Below are positions 58,389 to 64,000 of a stretch of DNA of 64,000 nucleotides, piece by piece (the first letter of the stretch is position 1; every line of letters begins with the position of its first letter). A model generated the notes under the pieces. The model was not told the DNA's origin. It saw only the letters and a list, made by a program, of their open reading frames with translations, and made no database searches. This DNA comes from Ornithoclostridium sp949298505 (GTDB lineage: Bacteria; Bacillota; Clostridia; Christensenellales; UBA3700). Location: positions 47,982 through 111,981 of the forward strand of contig CASFWW010000023.1 of NCBI GenBank assembly GCA_949298505.1, in the 5' to 3' direction. The position numbers were made by a program, and so were the translations under genes.

Positions 58389-59201
58389 TCAGTCCTCCAA
58401 AGAGTATGCTTCCAGACCGTGCGTAAGCACCTGCTTTTCCGGCGGAGGCGGGGTCATGTAATCGCCGTAAAAATCAGTCAGTATCTTATCGTATCCGGAA
58501 GGGATATAGTACTGCCTGCCTTCAAAGTCGTGCAGATACCTTACGTCAAGCAATTTTTTGTCGGTTATTCTTTTATACTGCACCTCGTCAATAAATTCAC
58601 CGACGTATGCGCTTTCGTTATAATCATACGTGCGTATGATTTCGTTTATCTTTTTCAGTAGTTTTTTATGCCCACCCATCATAAGCGCAACGTTGTGAAG
58701 ATTCCATATCGCAAAATTCTTGACGAAAGACACGTTTTCGCGCCATTGCTCTACCAGAAGACTCAGATTGAGATTAACATAAGGATATATTTTTCTCATG
58801 AGTTTTTTCGCTTCTTTTTCGCTGTTACCGAGCGCATCGAGCGGAAAAATATCTACGAATATTCCTATATCGACTCCGACATTCGCACCCTTTTCGACAA
58901 TGAGCGTACCTTTCTTATACAGCTTCGCGTAAGGATACTTATAGTCCTCGTTAAGACGATGTTCCAGCAACACATTCTTGCCCTCTTTCGGATAAAGCTC
59001 CATAAATCTGTCGTAATCCGGTCTGGGCATGTGAATATCAATGTCGTCATCCCACGGAATAATGCCGTTATGACGTATTGCGCCAAGCAACGTTCCGCCT
59101 GACAGATAATAAATTATCCCGTGTTTTTCACAGAAATCATGTATGTCATCCATAACTTCCACCAAAATCTTTTTAAATTCGTCTATTTCGATTTTTCTCA
59201 T
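58389..59201 (-). CDS. LicD-family phosphotransferase
   Basis: 270 residues from ATG 59201 (AAGGAGTTAAT upstream; the frame extends to 59216). The LicD signature YLSGGTLLGAIRHNG with IPWDDDIDIHMPRPDYDRF lies near residues 30-65. LicD proteins attach phosphocholine or other phospho-substituents from a CDP-linked donor to glycans. The neighbouring cytidylyltransferase-kinase fusion is a likely donor source. Overlap/closeness with the GT2 stop suggests coupling. Confidence 0.9.
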   Translation of the reverse strand: MRKIEIDEFKKILVEVMDDIHDFCEKHGIIYYLSGGTLLGAIRHNGIIPWDDDIDIHMPRPDYDRFMELYPKEGKNVLLEHRLNEDYKYPYAKLYKKGTLIVEKGANVGVDIGIFVDIFPLDALGNSEKEAKKLMRKIYPYVNLNLSLLVEQWRENVSFVKNFAIWNLHNVALMMGGHKKLLKKINEIIRTYDYNESAYVGEFIDEVQYKRITDKKLLDVRYLHDFEGRQYYIPSGYDKILTDFYGDYMTPPPPEKQVLTHGLEAYSLED

Positions 59202-59202
59202 A

Positions 59203-60021
59203 TTAACTCCTTGCAAACGTCTTGAAAAACCACTGCCTTACGCTGTTCGGCATAAGGACCTGAACGACAAATCTTATCGTTTTGGCTATCAGATAATCAA
59301 AATACCCGATGACCTTGTTTTTATACATAAATTTGAAAAGATCGCGTTCGCTTTTATAATACTTGTAACCTCCGCGCCTTTGGAAAGTCGCTTCGTTTAT
59401 CCTTGCAAAAACAAGATTTTCTTCAATGTTCGCAAACTTCGCGCCCGACAAATACATCCTGACCCACAGATAACTGTCTTCGTTATAATGCCAGTGCAGA
59501 TATCCGCCCGCTTTTTCCAGCGCGGATTTCCTGATGAAAACGGTCATATGATTGAAAGGACATCTTTTTTTCAGATAATCGCAGATGTCTTTATGCTCGC
59601 CCGGTACTTTCCTTTCGCTGACGACGTTGTCTTTCGTTCCTATGAATTCGGCGATATTGCTTCCCAGAACGTCGACGTCGGGATGAGTTTCGAGAAAAGC
59701 GACCTGCTTTGCCATTCTGTCAGGCGCGCATATGTCGTCGCTGTCCATACGCGCAATCCATTCGCAGGAACAATGTGCCGTGCCCTCTCTGAGAGCGTTG
59801 CCGAGCCCCACGTTCTGTTCCAAAGGAACAAATACGAACAACGGATCGTTGCCGTATTCTTTTATCTGCGCGGCAAGTTCTCCGTCCACCGGTCCGTCTA
59901 TAACGCAGACAATCTCCTCAGGCGCGGGATCCTGAATTTTCAGGCTGTCGATACATTCGACAAATTCGTTTTTATCCGTGTTCTTATATACGGACATCAG
60001 CACGCTGTATTTCATCTTCAC
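59203..60021 (-). CDS. Family 2 glycosyltransferase
   Basis: 272 residues. MKYSVLMSVYKNTDKNEFVE, IVCVIDGPVDGELAA, ARMDSDDICAPDRMAKQ (DXD) and YNEDSYLWVRMYLSGA (the acceptor-binding ED) are typical of GT2. A hydrophobic C-terminal end (FRYLIAKTIRFVVQVLMPNS) could bind the membrane. Overlaps the sugar transferase stop by 4 nt. Confidence 0.92.
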   Translation of the reverse strand: MKMKYSVLMSVYKNTDKNEFVECIDSLKIQDPAPEEIVCVIDGPVDGELAAQIKEYGNDPLFVFVPLEQNVGLGNALREGTAHCSCEWIARMDSDDICAPDRMAKQVAFLETHPDVDVLGSNIAEFIGTKDNVVSERKVPGEHKDICDYLKKRCPFNHMTVFIRKSALEKAGGYLHWHYNEDSYLWVRMYLSGAKFANIEENLVFARINEATFQRRGGYKYYKSERDLFKFMYKNKVIGYFDYLIAKTIRFVVQVLMPNSVRQWFFKTFARS

Positions 60022-60776
60022 CTCAATATCGCCGCAAAGGTCATGAATATCAGTTTTATATCGTACCAGAAGCCCATCTTCTGCATGTACTCTATGTTAA
60101 GCTCGATTTTCCTGGGCATTATCTCGTTGATATAAGTCGCTTCAGGGTCATCGCTTTTCGCAAGAACGTCGTTTTCGTCGCGGTAAACGATCGAAGCAAG
60201 CTCCGTAATTCCCGGTTTGATTTTCAGAATATTCCTCTGATAATCGTTGTACATCGCCACGTATTTCGGCACTTCCGGGCGCGGTCCGACAAAACTCATC
60301 TGCCCGATAAGCACGTTTATGAGCTGCGGCAGTTCGTCAACTTTTGTCTTTCTGAGAAACTTGCCGATGCCGGTTATTCTGCTGTCCGCCCCGACGGTGA
60401 TCTGCATGCCTTTTTTCTCGGCGTCGACTACCATTGTGCGGAATTTGAATATGCGGAACTCCTTTCCGCCTTTTCCCACTCTGACCTGCCTGAAGAAAAC
60501 GGGACCTTTTGAAGTCGCTTTTATTATTACGGCGATTATCAGAAAAGGTATCGCAAGTACGAGCAGCCCCAGCGCGGAAGCCGTGATGTCGAAACAACGT
60601 TTGAGAAAAAGCGAAAATCTTTTCTTTTTCAGAAGCGCGTCGAAATCCACCTCCGCCCTGCCGCTTCCGGCGGTCTCGTCAGTATTATCGATACTGCCGG
60701 CGGTTTCAGTCGCGCTGTCTGCCGTGCCGTCGTCTGCGGTTTCTATTGAGACTGTCTTGTCTTCTTCATTCAACAT
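60018..60776 (-). CDS. Initiating sugar phosphate transferase (polyprenyl-phosphate PGT)
   Basis: 252 residues. One membrane helix (CFDITASALGLLVLAIPFLI) then the catalytic domain: GPVFFRQVRVGKGGKEFRIF, FRTMVVDAEKKG, FLRKTKVDELPQLINVLIGQ and GPRPEVPKYVAMY. This is the monotopic phosphoglycosyltransferase core that places the first sugar on undecaprenyl phosphate. The first 50 residues are an unusual acidic Thr/Ser/Glu-rich segment. Overlaps the aminotransferase by 11 nt. Confidence 0.92.
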   Translation of the reverse strand: MLNEEDKTVSIETADDGTADSATETAGSIDNTDETAGSGRAEVDFDALLKKKRFSLFLKRCFDITASALGLLVLAIPFLIIAVIIKATSKGPVFFRQVRVGKGGKEFRIFKFRTMVVDAEKKGMQITVGADSRITGIGKFLRKTKVDELPQLINVLIGQMSFVGPRPEVPKYVAMYNDYQRNILKIKPGITELASIVYRDENDVLAKSDDPEATYINEIMPRKIELNIEYMQKMGFWYDIKLIFMTFAAILR

Positions 60777-61977
60777 CAGTCATTACCTCTCTCACCGATA
60801 TTTTGAACGTATCTATCACGTATTCCACTTCTTCGTCCGTCAGCAGCGTGTGAAGCGGGAGCGTTATCTCGTTTTTATATCTTTCGTAAGCCTTGGGATA
60901 ATCCTTTATGTCAAAACCGAGCGCCTTGTATGCGGTATGCATTGGAAGCGGTTTGTAATGCACGTTGGTCGCCACCCCTTTCTCCGCCATTCTGACAATT
61001 ATCGCGTTTCTCTTCTTTTCGTCTATCCCTTTCACTCTGATGAGATAAAGATGTCCGCTTGAGGAAAAATCGTCGCCGAAATGCACGACCGTCTCGCCGT
61101 AGCCTTTGAGCGCGGCGTCATACTTCCCGATTATCTCCCTTCTGCGGGCAAGCAGCCCTTCGTATCTCCTGAGCTGAGCAAGACCTATCGACGCCATTAT
61201 GTCCGTCATATTGCACTTCATGCCGCACATTTTGATGTCGTATTCCCATGCCCCGAGTTGATTTTTCGCCAATGCGTCCTTGCTCTGTCCGTGCAGAGAC
61301 CACAGCATGAAATCGTGATAGAGTTCGTCGTTGTCCACGCCCTCGATATCCTTCCAGACAACGGCTCCTCCCTCTGCGGTCGTCAGATTCTTGACCGCAT
61401 GGAAGCTGAAAGAAGTAAAGTCGGCGTGCATGCCGCTCATTAAACCGTTCTTTTTTGCACCGAAACTGTGAGCTGCGTCTGCCAGCAACAACACCCTTCC
61501 GATCTTTGCCTGCAAATCGTTCGACGGTCTGAACACGTCGGATTTTTTTTCAAGTATGGCGCGCACTCTGTCATAGTCGCAGATCTTGCCTGCAATATCT
61601 ACGGGGATGACCGCTTTGGTTTTTTCGTTGATCAGCCCTTCCAGCTCGTCGTAATCCATCTCGTAGCCGTTGTCTGTGACATCACACAGAACGATCTTAG
61701 CTCCTACGTGCTCGATAACGCTTGCGCTGGCGGTATAAGTGTACGCGCTTGTTATTACTTCGTCTCCCTTGCCTATTCCGAATATCCTGAGCACAAGCTC
61801 AAGACCTGCGGTGGCAGAATTCAGACAAACCGCTTTCGACGTGCCGCAAAACGCGGCAATCCTCTTTTCAAATTCTTTTGTTTTGGGTCCTGTCGTAATC
61901 CATCCGGATTTCAAAGAATCTGTAACTTCGTCTATTTCCGCCTGAGTAATATCCGGGGGAGAAAACTTTATATTCAT
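60766..61977 (-). CDS. DegT/DnrJ/EryC1/StrS aminotransferase
   Basis: 403 residues. KFSPPDITQAEIDEVTDSLK, LNSATAGLELVLR, the Asp in LLADAAHSFGAKKNG, the PLP Lys in SFSFHAVKNLTTAEGGAV and the C-terminal PLHTLLTDEEVEYV fit the sugar aminotransferase family (AT of the VioA/PseC type). Makes a 4-amino sugar nucleotide from a keto intermediate, probably the first residue of the repeat unit. First gene of the cluster; promoter at 62013-62041; AAGAAGGTAAGAT precedes ATG 61977. Confidence 0.93.
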   Translation of the reverse strand: MNIKFSPPDITQAEIDEVTDSLKSGWITTGPKTKEFEKRIAAFCGTSKAVCLNSATAGLELVLRIFGIGKGDEVITSAYTYTASASVIEHVGAKIVLCDVTDNGYEMDYDELEGLINEKTKAVIPVDIAGKICDYDRVRAILEKKSDVFRPSNDLQAKIGRVLLLADAAHSFGAKKNGLMSGMHADFTSFSFHAVKNLTTAEGGAVVWKDIEGVDNDELYHDFMLWSLHGQSKDALAKNQLGAWEYDIKMCGMKCNMTDIMASIGLAQLRRYEGLLARRREIIGKYDAALKGYGETVVHFGDDFSSSGHLYLIRVKGIDEKKRNAIIVRMAEKGVATNVHYKPLPMHTAYKALGFDIKDYPKAYERYKNEITLPLHTLLTDEEVEYVIDTFKISVREVMTDVE

Positions 61978-62012
61978 ATCTTACCTTCTTATATTTTATT
62001 TTGCTACTTGTA

Positions 62013-62041
62013 ATTATAACACACGATCTATTTATGTGCAA
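62013..62041 (-). promoter_or_regulatory. Promoter of the polysaccharide cluster
   Basis: Reverse-strand TTGCAC (62041-62036), 17 nt, TATAAT (62018-62013), about 36 nt before ATG 61977. All 13 cluster genes lie downstream on the same strand. Confidence 0.85.
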
Positions 62042-62134
62042 TAAATAAAAAATAAATATATATAGCTGACCGTTGTAGCTGTTGACGGATAACGTCGAAA
62101 TAAGGTCCGATATGCAGGTATTTGATAAAAAAAC

Positions 62135-62178
62135 GCCGGGCGGCAAACAAAAAAACGGCGCCGGCTTTTTTATTTTTT
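62135..62178 (+). terminator. Possible terminator, imperfect stem
   Basis: GCCGG (62135-62139) pairs with CCGGC (62161-62165), with an imperfect inner part, followed by TTTTTTATTTTTT. No forward gene is known to end here. Confidence 0.4.
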
Positions 62179-62407
62179 CACATCTCGGATTTAAAGCATC
62201 AAGAAAAATCAGCCTGAAAAACTACGGCTGTTGCAGGCATCGGGCGTGACGGAACCGTAACGGAAATATAGCAGATAACCTACACGGGCACCTAATTTTT
62301 ACAAACGCATGACCAGAATAATATGTCTGATGTGAAACACTTGATCTTCTCTGCCTCGCCGGCAACGGCTCTCACCGAAGCCGTCAGAAAAATCATAATA
62401 TGAAAAG

Positions 62408-62836
62408 ATGAAACCGATGACGAAGATGAACGTAAACGCGGCTGTTAAAAGCGTTAATGCGAGCGACGTATGGCTGACGGCGTACTTAGCGATACAGCTG
62501 GTATACATGACGCTCTGCGTATTCCTGCCGCTGCCGGACGGAGACGAAAAGTCTGTACTGGACGTGGTCACGCGCACGTCTGCCGCGGTCTTGGCAGGGT
62601 ATTTTCTGAGCAAAAATTTCGGAGCGCACAAAGCGACGTCCATTTCAGGCGAATCCTTAAATTCTCCCCGCAGAGCATTGCAGACGAACGTTGCCGGGGT
62701 CATAGGGCTGTTTTCTCTGACCACGCTGACCCTCATCCGCTTCGTCGATTCGGTCGCCCTGCCATACAACGTCGTGACACAACTGCGCGATTTCTATCTC
62801 GCCGCCATCGCATTCTTAATGGGAACGGGGGATTAG
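62408..62836 (+). CDS. Hypothetical membrane protein
   Basis: 142 residues, four hydrophobic segments: VWLTAYLAIQLVYMTLCVFL, VVTRTSAAVLAGYFLSKNFG, NVAGVIGLFSLTTLTLIRF and FYLAAIAFLMG. A loop carries GESLNSPRRALQTN. No family recognised; general pattern resembles small holin-like or integral proteins. There is no strong ribosome-binding site before ATG 62408. Its last bases overlap the convergent 66-residue gene by 4 nt. Confidence 0.6.
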   Translation: MKPMTKMNVNAAVKSVNASDVWLTAYLAIQLVYMTLCVFLPLPDGDEKSVLDVVTRTSAAVLAGYFLSKNFGAHKATSISGESLNSPRRALQTNVAGVIGLFSLTTLTLIRFVDSVALPYNVVTQLRDFYLAAIAFLMGTGD

Positions 62837-63033
62837 CCTTCTTTATATTCGTTGACCGTTAAAACGAATTTCTGCCCGTTTTCAAAATGCATACGTATCT
62901 TCTCGCCATCTGCTTTAAAACTGCCTATGTAATACTCTTTCAATAAAAACAATATACCCTTTGCAAGTTCTTTTTCAGTATAATCCTCTTCAAGAATCAC
63001 ATCAAAAATCGTCTTATCAATATTTTTATCCAT
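62833..63033 (-). CDS. Hypothetical protein (66 aa)
   Basis: MDKNIDKTIFDVILEEDYTE to FVLTVNEYKEG; soluble, alpha/beta, acidic, AT-rich. GGGAGAGC lies four nt before the ATG, and a consensus promoter (63058-63086) sits upstream, with the palindromic operator of the XRE gene covering its -35. Probably co-controlled with that regulator. No known family. Confidence 0.75.
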   Translation of the reverse strand: MDKNIDKTIFDVILEEDYTEKELAKGILFLLKEYYIGSFKADGEKIRMHFENGQKFVLTVNEYKEG

Positions 63034-63057
63034 AAAAGCTCTCCCTTGTTTTCTTAT

Positions 63058-63103
63058 ATTATATATCGCATTGCGGTTACTTTCAACAAAAAGTAACTAT
63101 AAT
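63058..63103. promoter_or_regulatory. Divergent promoters with palindromic operator
   Basis: Palindrome GTTACTTT / AAAGTAAC (63076-63083, 63090-63097, 6-nt spacer). Forward -10 TATAAT at 63098-63103 abuts it. Reverse promoter: TTGAAA (63086-63081), 17 nt, TATAAT (63063-63058), with its -35 inside the palindrome. Fits a repressor site of the XRE protein acting on both genes. Confidence 0.75.
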
Positions 63104-63130
63104 TCAATATATTTTTGACTGAGGAACAAA

Positions 63131-63583
63131 ATGAGCGCTTTATCTATATTTACCGAAAGGTTTAACGAATTACTCAGCGAACGCGACCTGAAACCTACCG
63201 CTCTTGCAGTGAGGCTTGATATCCCGAAAAATACGATATGCAGATATGCGCGCGGAGCGCAGCTCCCCAATTTAAGATTGGCGATAATTCTGTCCGGATT
63301 CTTCGGCTGCAGTATCGACTATTTACTGGGGCGGTCCGACAAAGAAAAAGTCTTTAAGCCTTCGGATCTTAAACCGTTTAGCGAGCGCCTGCCCGTTATA
63401 ATGAAGCAATTTAAAACAAACAAATACCGTATAGCAAAAGAGACCGCCCTTCATTCAAGCATACTGTACCGCTGGCAATCGGGCGACTGCTCCCCAGAAC
63501 TAGAAAGCCTTATTATCCTTGCCGATCATCTAGGTTGTTCTGTTGAATATCTGCTGGGAAGAAGCGATATAATAAATGAATAA
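63131..63583 (+). CDS. Tandem-HTH XRE-type regulator
   Basis: 150 residues with two complete XRE helix-turn-helix domains, about 5-72 (SERDLKPTALAVRLDIPKNT, ending FGCSIDYLLGRSDKE) and 82-149 (FKTNKYRIAKETALHSSILY, ending LGCSVEYLLGRSD). The two halves are clearly duplicates. No effector domain, so it acts as a compact DNA-binding protein, possibly monomeric on the palindromic site 63076-63097. Start ATG 63131 follows GAGGAAC. Controls itself and the divergent 66-residue gene by inference. Confidence 0.88.
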   Translation: MSALSIFTERFNELLSERDLKPTALAVRLDIPKNTICRYARGAQLPNLRLAIILSGFFGCSIDYLLGRSDKEKVFKPSDLKPFSERLPVIMKQFKTNKYRIAKETALHSSILYRWQSGDCSPELESLIILADHLGCSVEYLLGRSDIINE

Positions 63584-63613
63584 ATATGAACACTTCAGCA
63601 ATCATCACCATTC

Positions 63614-63736
63614 CTCAAACTTTATGAAAAAAAACTAAAAGCCACGCGAACCGCAAAAGGGCTCACTCAAAATGTTTTTATTATTAAAACCGGGTACGGA
63701 CTCGCTCACAGGTTTGACAATCTTACAGGCAATTAA
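63614..63736 (+). pseudogene. Degenerate XRE-type fragment
   Basis: A frame without a start codon reads LKLYEKKLKATRTAKGLTQN, matching the first helices of XRE regulators (typically FGERLKALRKEKGLTQ), then loses similarity and stops at 63736. The codons upstream are in another frame. Probably a remnant of a regulator similar to its neighbour. Confidence 0.45.
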
Positions 63737-63767
63737 AAAAGGCAACCAAAAGTGGATTGCCTTTTTT
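63735..63767. terminator. Bidirectional Rho-independent terminator
   Basis: Stem GGCAACC / GGATTGCC (63741-63747, 63754-63761, one bulge) flanked by A6 and T6. It abuts the first repeat copy. Confidence 0.85.
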
Positions 63768-63869
63768 AATGGAGCTGCTAACCGGATTTGTAAGGAGCAA
63801 CGCGACGGAATAGCGTAGTGAGAAACGAACGGAGCGTCACTTTTTCAATACCGGTTAGCACGAAAAAAA
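63768..63869. repeat. 102-nt direct repeat, copy 1
   Basis: Begins AATGGAGCTGCTAACCGG and ends ACCGGTTAGCACGAAAAAAA. The ends TGCTAACCGG / CCGGTTAGCA form an inverted repeat, so a hairpin can form. The interior has the GCGTAGTGAGAAACGAACGG type of sequence. On the reverse strand the 3' part reads AAATCCGGTTAGCAGCTCCA, resembling a tRNA 3' end with CCA. Identical to copy 2. Confidence 0.9.
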
Positions 63870-63895
63870 CAGGCACTGTCCGTCTGGACAGTGCC
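63863..63895 (-). terminator. Terminator-like hairpin between repeat copies
   Basis: A 10-bp stem GGCACTGTCC / GGACAGTGCC (63872-63881, 63886-63895) followed on the reverse strand by TG and seven T (63869-63863), which are the A-run of copy 1. Confidence 0.8.
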
Positions 63896-63898
63896 GTA

Positions 63899-64000
63899 AA
63901 TGGAGCTGCTAACCGGATTTGTAAGGAGCAACGCGACGGAATAGCGTAGTGAGAAACGAACGGAGCGTCACTTTTTCAATACCGGTTAGCACGAAAAAAA
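63899..64000. repeat. 102-nt direct repeat, copy 2, at window edge
   Basis: Identical over its full 102 nt to copy 1, offset 131 nt. The window ends exactly with the A-run, so the array may continue beyond the edge. Confidence 0.9.

Larger units (their letters stand above)
61978..62407. other. Non-coding stretch upstream of the polysaccharide cluster
   Basis: About 430 nt without a supported gene. It holds the cluster promoter (62013-62041), an imperfect hairpin with a T-run (62135-62178), and one copy of the recurrent motif, here as ACACGGGCAC (62282-62291). The rest has no visible ribosome-binding site with a sensible frame. Confidence 0.6.
63584..64000. other. Region with degenerate HTH fragment and terminator-spaced repeats
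   Basis: Contains a decayed XRE fragment (63614-63736), a bidirectional terminator hairpin (63735-63767), and two identical 102-nt repeats (63768-63869 and 63899-64000) separated by another hairpin. No intact gene seen up to the right edge. Confidence 0.7.

Noticed and set aside
1..64000. CRISPR array
   Set aside because: No set of short regularly spaced repeats was seen; the only tandem repeat (63768-64000) has 102-nt units.

Overview
The window looks like chromosomal DNA of a Clostridia-type Bacillota, probably an uncultured gut commensal. The evidence is the S10 ribosomal operon head, a yaaO-tmk-holB-yaaT block, rex/greA/lysS, the PyrD-PyrK (type 1B) dihydroorotate dehydrogenase, a BspA-type leucine-rich repeat protein, strong GGAGG ribosome-binding sites and textbook TTGACA-17-TATAAT promoters. 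Most of the window is gene-dense and of moderate GC. About 48.6-56.8 kb is visibly AT-richer and looks imported.

Layout. 0-2.3 kb: reverse-strand rpsJ-rplC-rplD-rplW (cut by the left edge) with promoter and leader. 2.3-8.5 kb: XRE regulator divergent from a membrane protein, a DUF1858 redox protein, a YdjG/YdjI-like zinc-ribbon and SPFH pair, a secreted M1-type peptidase and an unlisted 38-residue Cys-rich miniprotein. 8.6-20 kb: a long reverse-strand run holding de novo pyrimidine synthesis (pyrB-pyrC-pyrF-pyrK-pyrD-pyrE), purine nucleoside phosphorylase, an MtaD-like deaminase, a small membrane protein, an ABC-F ATPase, an Lrp/AsnC regulator and an aminotransferase. 20-27 kb: 2[4Fe-4S] ferredoxin, yaaT, holB, tmk, a PLP decarboxylase, lysS, greA and rex, the last behind a ~190-nt leader closed by a long-range stem. 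27-35 kb: an ABC exporter operon with lipoprotein, a DnaD-repeat protein with a DnaC/DnaI-type ATPase, a BspA-like LRR protein, tRNA-Glu(CUC) and a possible structured RNA. 35-48 kb: GH43-like protein, old-yellow-enzyme homologue, a giant DUF4011-helicase-nuclease protein (a known anti-phage architecture), a beta-helix lipoprotein, and a TIR-Sel1 protein co-transcribed with cytosine deaminase. 48.6-62 kb: a 13-gene surface polysaccharide / teichoic-acid-like cluster read from one promoter at 62.0 kb. 62.4-64 kb: small membrane and hypothetical proteins, a tandem-HTH regulator with a palindromic operator, and two identical 102-bp repeats running to the right edge.

How the parts may work together. 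The polysaccharide cluster contains the expected steps: an aminotransferase makes an amino sugar, a phosphoglycosyltransferase primes the lipid carrier, glycosyltransferases extend it, LicD, TagD, a CDP-glycerol transferase and a cytidylyltransferase-kinase fusion add phospho-substituents, Wzx flips the unit and two EpsG-family proteins polymerise it. The 37.8-47.9 kb stretch is the best candidate for defence: a DUF4011-helicase-nuclease protein and, separately, a TIR-Sel1/codA operon.

The least explained signals are non-coding: three candidate structured RNAs (3.47-3.57, 26.90-27.08 and 34.59-34.72 kb), a recurrent intergenic TGCCCGTGT motif, and the terminator-spaced repeat array at the right end. 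All calls come from reading the sequence; no database search was made.
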